A stretch of 64,000 nt of DNA from Chloroflexota bacterium (GTDB lineage Bacteria > Chloroflexota > Ktedonobacteria > Ktedonobacterales > Ktedonobacteraceae), in contig CADDYT010000005.1 of NCBI GenBank assembly GCA_902810755.1, positions 1 through 64,000 of the forward strand, read 5' to 3'. Positions 61,438 through 64,000 of this stretch are shown one piece after another. A program made the position numbers and the translations under genes. Each line of letters opens with the position of its first letter. Position 1 is the first letter of the stretch. The notes beneath the pieces were generated by a model. The model had not been told where the DNA came from, did no database searches, and saw nothing but the letters and a program-made list of their open reading frames with translations.

Positions 61438-62742
61438 ATGGCTCGGATCAAACTGGCCTACATCGGGGGCGGCAGCACGCGCGCGCCCGGCACTGTTGCC
61501 TCTTTTGTTGCCCAGGGAGAGAACTTCGCTGGTTCCGAACTGGTCTTGATCGACCTGGATGAAGAGCGTCTCAAGGTGGTGGAGACGATCGGCTGGAAGC
61601 TGGCGCGGGCGAGGGGGCTGGATCTGAAAATCACGGCCACGACCGATCGGCGGGTCGGCTTACGCGATTGCGACGCTGTGCTGACGAGCTACCGCCCAGG
61701 CGGTTTTGAGGCTCGCCACCTTGATGAGAATATTCCGCTCAAGCATGGTGTGATCGGCCAGGAAACACAGGGACCCGGCGGCTTTTTTATGGCGCTGCGC
61801 ACCATCCCTGTGATGAAGAAGATCATCGCGGATATGGAGGCGGTCTGCCCTAACGCACGCCTCTTCAACTATACCAACCCGGTGAATATCGTTTCTGAGG
61901 CAGTGACGCACCATACAGCCATCCCTACCATTTCGTTTTGTGAGCAACCCATTCTCGATACACGCCGTTATGCTGATTTTGCCGACCTCGATCCCAACAA
62001 ACTTGCTACATCCTTTATCGGGCTGAATCATGGCTCCTGGTCGGTACACCCTTTGTACGACGGGCGGGAGTTCATCCCTTTGCTCCAACAGGCATATGAG
62101 CATGCATTGCGCACGGGCAAGGTTCCCCGCGCTGACCTGCGCATGATCGAACTAGCCTGTTTTATGGAGGCATTGCCAAACGACTATTTCCGCTATTACT
62201 ATTTTAAGGAAGAGATTCTAGCGGAACTGCAGGCTAAACCAACCACGCGCGCACAGGATATCATGGCCGGGGTGGAGAACTACTGGGTCCATTATCGCGA
62301 GCAGGCCAGGAGTGAGGTGCCGGTGCTTGACCCGGCGCGCTCGCGCGGGGGTATCCATGAACTGGAACTGGCGATCGATGCGCTGGATGCCATCTACAAT
62401 GATCGCCGCGAGTGGTTGTACATCAATGTTCCGAATCAGGGCGCTTTGCAAGACTTCCCCGATGATCTGGTAGTGGAACTGCGAGGCTACCTTGATCGCA
62501 GGGGGGCCGTGCCATTCGGTGAGTATGGACGCCTGCCCGGGCCCGCGCGCGGCCTGGTGCAGATGCTGGGCGAGTTCCAGGCCCTGGCTGCTGAAGCGGC
62601 GTGGAGTGGTACGCGCAGAGATGCTATGCGGGCGCTTGCCAGCCATCCCCTGGTCCTCTCGCTCCACAAAGCCGAAGCGATCTACGACGAGCTGTCGGCA
62701 GCCTTGCATGACTACCTGCCCGCGCGCCTACTGCGCAACTGA
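61438..62742 (+). CDS. Glycoside hydrolase family 4 enzyme
   Basis: A 434-aa NAD+- and Mn2+-dependent glycosidase from ATG 61438 (MARIKLAYIGGGSTRAPGTV) after AGAGAAAGG. NAD-binding GGGST at residues 9-13; the GH4 core includes GQETQGPGGFFMALRTIPVM, LFNYTNPVNIVSEAVTHHTA and FCEQP (metal-ligand Cys) and FIGLNHGSW (His). GH4 enzymes include alpha-glucosidase, alpha-galactosidase, 6-phospho-beta-glucosidase and alpha-glucuronidase; the substrate is not clear. An in-frame TTG at 61417 is less likely. It follows the ABC operon by 139 bases. Confidence 0.9.
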   Translation: MARIKLAYIGGGSTRAPGTVASFVAQGENFAGSELVLIDLDEERLKVVETIGWKLARARGLDLKITATTDRRVGLRDCDAVLTSYRPGGFEARHLDENIPLKHGVIGQETQGPGGFFMALRTIPVMKKIIADMEAVCPNARLFNYTNPVNIVSEAVTHHTAIPTISFCEQPILDTRRYADFADLDPNKLATSFIGLNHGSWSVHPLYDGREFIPLLQQAYEHALRTGKVPRADLRMIELACFMEALPNDYFRYYYFKEEILAELQAKPTTRAQDIMAGVENYWVHYREQARSEVPVLDPARSRGGIHELELAIDALDAIYNDRREWLYINVPNQGALQDFPDDLVVELRGYLDRRGAVPFGEYGRLPGPARGLVQMLGEFQALAAEAAWSGTRRDAMRALASHPLVLSLHKAEAIYDELSAALHDYLPARLLRN

Positions 62743-62766
62743 ACATGCCTGGAAGGAAGAGAAGAG

Positions 62767-63798
62767 ATGGAATGTGTACTGGCCGTTGACGCCGGTAATA
62801 CCAAGACCATCGCGGTCGTCGCGGCACTCGATGGGGTCATTCTGGGGTTCGGACGCAGTGGGTGTGGCGACATTTACAACAGTGGGAAGCCAGGTAGCAG
62901 CAGCGTGGACAGCGCCTTGGAGCATATCGAAGAGGCAATTATGGGTGCACTGCACCGGGCAGGGGTCAGGCGTGATGACCTGGTCGGCGGCGCCTTCAAC
63001 ATGGCCGGTGCAGATTGGCCGGAAGATTTCGCGCTCCTCGAAACCGAAATGCAGGCGCGCGGCTTCGGACGCCGTATCCTGGTGCAGAACGACGCCCTGG
63101 GCGTGTTGCACGCTGGCCTCTCCAGCAAGAACGGCGTCTCGGTGATCTGTGGCACCGGAAATGCGATCGGGGCGCGTGGACCTGATGGGCGTATCTGGCA
63201 CGCCAGCTTCTGGCACAGAGACGTGTGGGGCAGTACCATACTGAGCTGCCTGGCTATCATCGAGATTGTGCGCTCGGAACTGGGCCTTGAGCCTCCCACC
63301 TCGCTTACAGCGCGCGTGCTGGAACTTTTCTCCCTGCGTTCGGTCGAAGAACTGTTGCACAATATGACATGCCGCGATCACTCGCTGCGTCCCCACCGCA
63401 TCGATCGCCTGATACCGCTCGTGCTTGATGAAGCTGAGGTCGGCGACTGGCTGGCGCGGCATATTCTGCAACTGCATGGCCGCAGCCTTGGTGAGTATGC
63501 TGTCGTAGCGGCCCGTAAAGTAGGCATCGAGGGAACGGCCTTTCCCCTGATCCTGGCCGGGAGCGTCTTCCGCCATCCATCACCGCTACTGGCCAACGCG
63601 CTCATTGAACGCGTACACGAGACGCTGCCCGAGGCACAGCCCAGGCGTTCGGACTTTGAGCCAGTCGTTGGTACACTCTTCTCAGCGTTGGAGCTTGCCG
63701 GTGTTACTCTCGACGCTTCCCTGCTGGCACGCCTGGTTGGCACCCTCCCGCCTCGAACACTGTTCGAGACGGTATCTTCTCATCCTTTTACGCAGTAA
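62767..63798 (+). CDS. BadF/BcrA-type ATPase / N-acetylglucosamine kinase-like protein
   Basis: A 343-aa ASKHA-fold protein: MECVLAVDAGNTKTIAVVAA (phosphate loop 1), FNMAGADWPEDFALLETEMQ, VQNDALGVLHAGLSSKNGVS, VICGTGNAIGARGPDG (phosphate 2) and LILAGSVFRHPSPLLANALI. Proteins of this group include GlcNAc kinases and BadF-type activators of aromatic-CoA reductases. Beside GH4 and a sugar transporter, a hexosamine or sugar kinase is the better reading. It starts 24 bases after the GH4 stop, after GGAAGGAAG. Confidence 0.85.
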   Translation: MECVLAVDAGNTKTIAVVAALDGVILGFGRSGCGDIYNSGKPGSSSVDSALEHIEEAIMGALHRAGVRRDDLVGGAFNMAGADWPEDFALLETEMQARGFGRRILVQNDALGVLHAGLSSKNGVSVICGTGNAIGARGPDGRIWHASFWHRDVWGSTILSCLAIIEIVRSELGLEPPTSLTARVLELFSLRSVEELLHNMTCRDHSLRPHRIDRLIPLVLDEAEVGDWLARHILQLHGRSLGEYAVVAARKVGIEGTAFPLILAGSVFRHPSPLLANALIERVHETLPEAQPRRSDFEPVVGTLFSALELAGVTLDASLLARLVGTLPPRTLFETVSSHPFTQ

Positions 63799-63931
63799 GC
63801 AGATCAACCTGCAAAGGGGTGAGGTTCTTATCGTATCATTGACAGATGTAGTGCTGTATACTTACGCATTTGGTGTGAGATAGAGCAGACAAGACCAGTC
63901 AGACAAAGCCAGTAATTAAGAAGGAGTAATA

Positions 63932-64000
63932 ATGGATAGCTCTTTTTCCGATCCCTCTCCTGCCCACAGGGAGTGGGATGAGCGGGTAGGTCAGCGCGTT
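63932..64000 (+). CDS. Start of an unidentified gene (truncated by window edge)
   Basis: ATG 63932, preceded by AAGGAG at 63920-63925, opens MDSSFSDPSPAHREWDERVG and continues past the window. Only 23 residues are visible; they are hydrophilic and I recognise no family. It is probably part of the sugar operon or the next transcription unit. Confidence 0.6.
   Translation, partial: MDSSFSDPSPAHREWDERVGQRV

Noticed and set aside
62767..63798. BadF-type activator of a benzoyl-CoA reductase
   Set aside because: No reductase genes are nearby; the sugar-operon context and length favour a sugar kinase.

Overview
The window reads as chromosome of a GC-rich bacterium with large metabolic capacity, most likely a Ktedonobacteria-like member of the Chloroflexota. 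This is inferred from F420-type oxidoreductases, a TrpB2-type synthase, a class III PHA synthase pair, PadR/TetR/ROK regulators, tandem MHS-type transporters and much degraded insertion-sequence material. No rRNA, tRNA or CRISPR array was recognised.

Layout. 0-13 kb (+): a CoA-thioester catabolic cluster (F420-type LLM oxidoreductase, salicylyl-/2-aminobenzoyl-CoA monooxygenase-reductase fusion, SDR, enoyl-CoA hydratase, RidA-like protein, acyl-CoA dehydrogenase, PaaK-like CoA ligase, a 72-aa protein, TrpB2). It is interrupted by a GH3 glucosidase and by fragments of a histidine kinase, a response regulator and an arginase-family gene. A perfect 37-bp palindrome separates it from 13-17.3 kb (-): two secreted or periplasmic-type proteins and a sorbosone/glucose dehydrogenase-like propeller. 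17.4-20.9 kb is a graveyard of broken genes and transposases.

20.9-27.9 kb (-): a polyhydroxyalkanoate (PHA) locus: phasin, PhaE, class III PhaC, PhaJ-like hydratase and a second, class I-type PhaC, plus a PadR regulator and a PHB-depolymerase-like esterase. Two promoters with the same architecture and a shared 16-bp operator-like sequence link PadR to the phasin operon. 28-30.4 kb: a TetR gene divergent from an F420:NADP oxidoreductase-like gene with two clear operators, then a broken IS1-family element. 30.4-35.2 kb (-): an acyl-CoA synthetase and two MHS-family symporters.

35.6-51 kb: a sensor pseudogene broken by a MITE-like element, then a Liv-type ABC importer (binding protein on -, LivHMGF on +), a decayed 3-hydroxybutyrate dehydrogenase, a membrane protein, an ECF sigma factor with two unknown proteins, a second acyl-CoA ligase with a KAS III-like enzyme, and two tandem paralogous TetR regulators. 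The same 16-bp TetR-type operator (ATGAYAYATGAGTCAT) occurs at both Liv promoters and at the KAS III/TetR divergent region, which suggests one regulon for uptake and activation of an acid.

51.3-64 kb: a sugar locus with a GH35 beta-galactosidase divergent from a ROK repressor, a family-5 binding protein with DppB/DppC permeases and a fused two-domain ATPase, a GH4 glycosidase, a BadF/GlcNAc-kinase-type sugar kinase and the start of one further gene.
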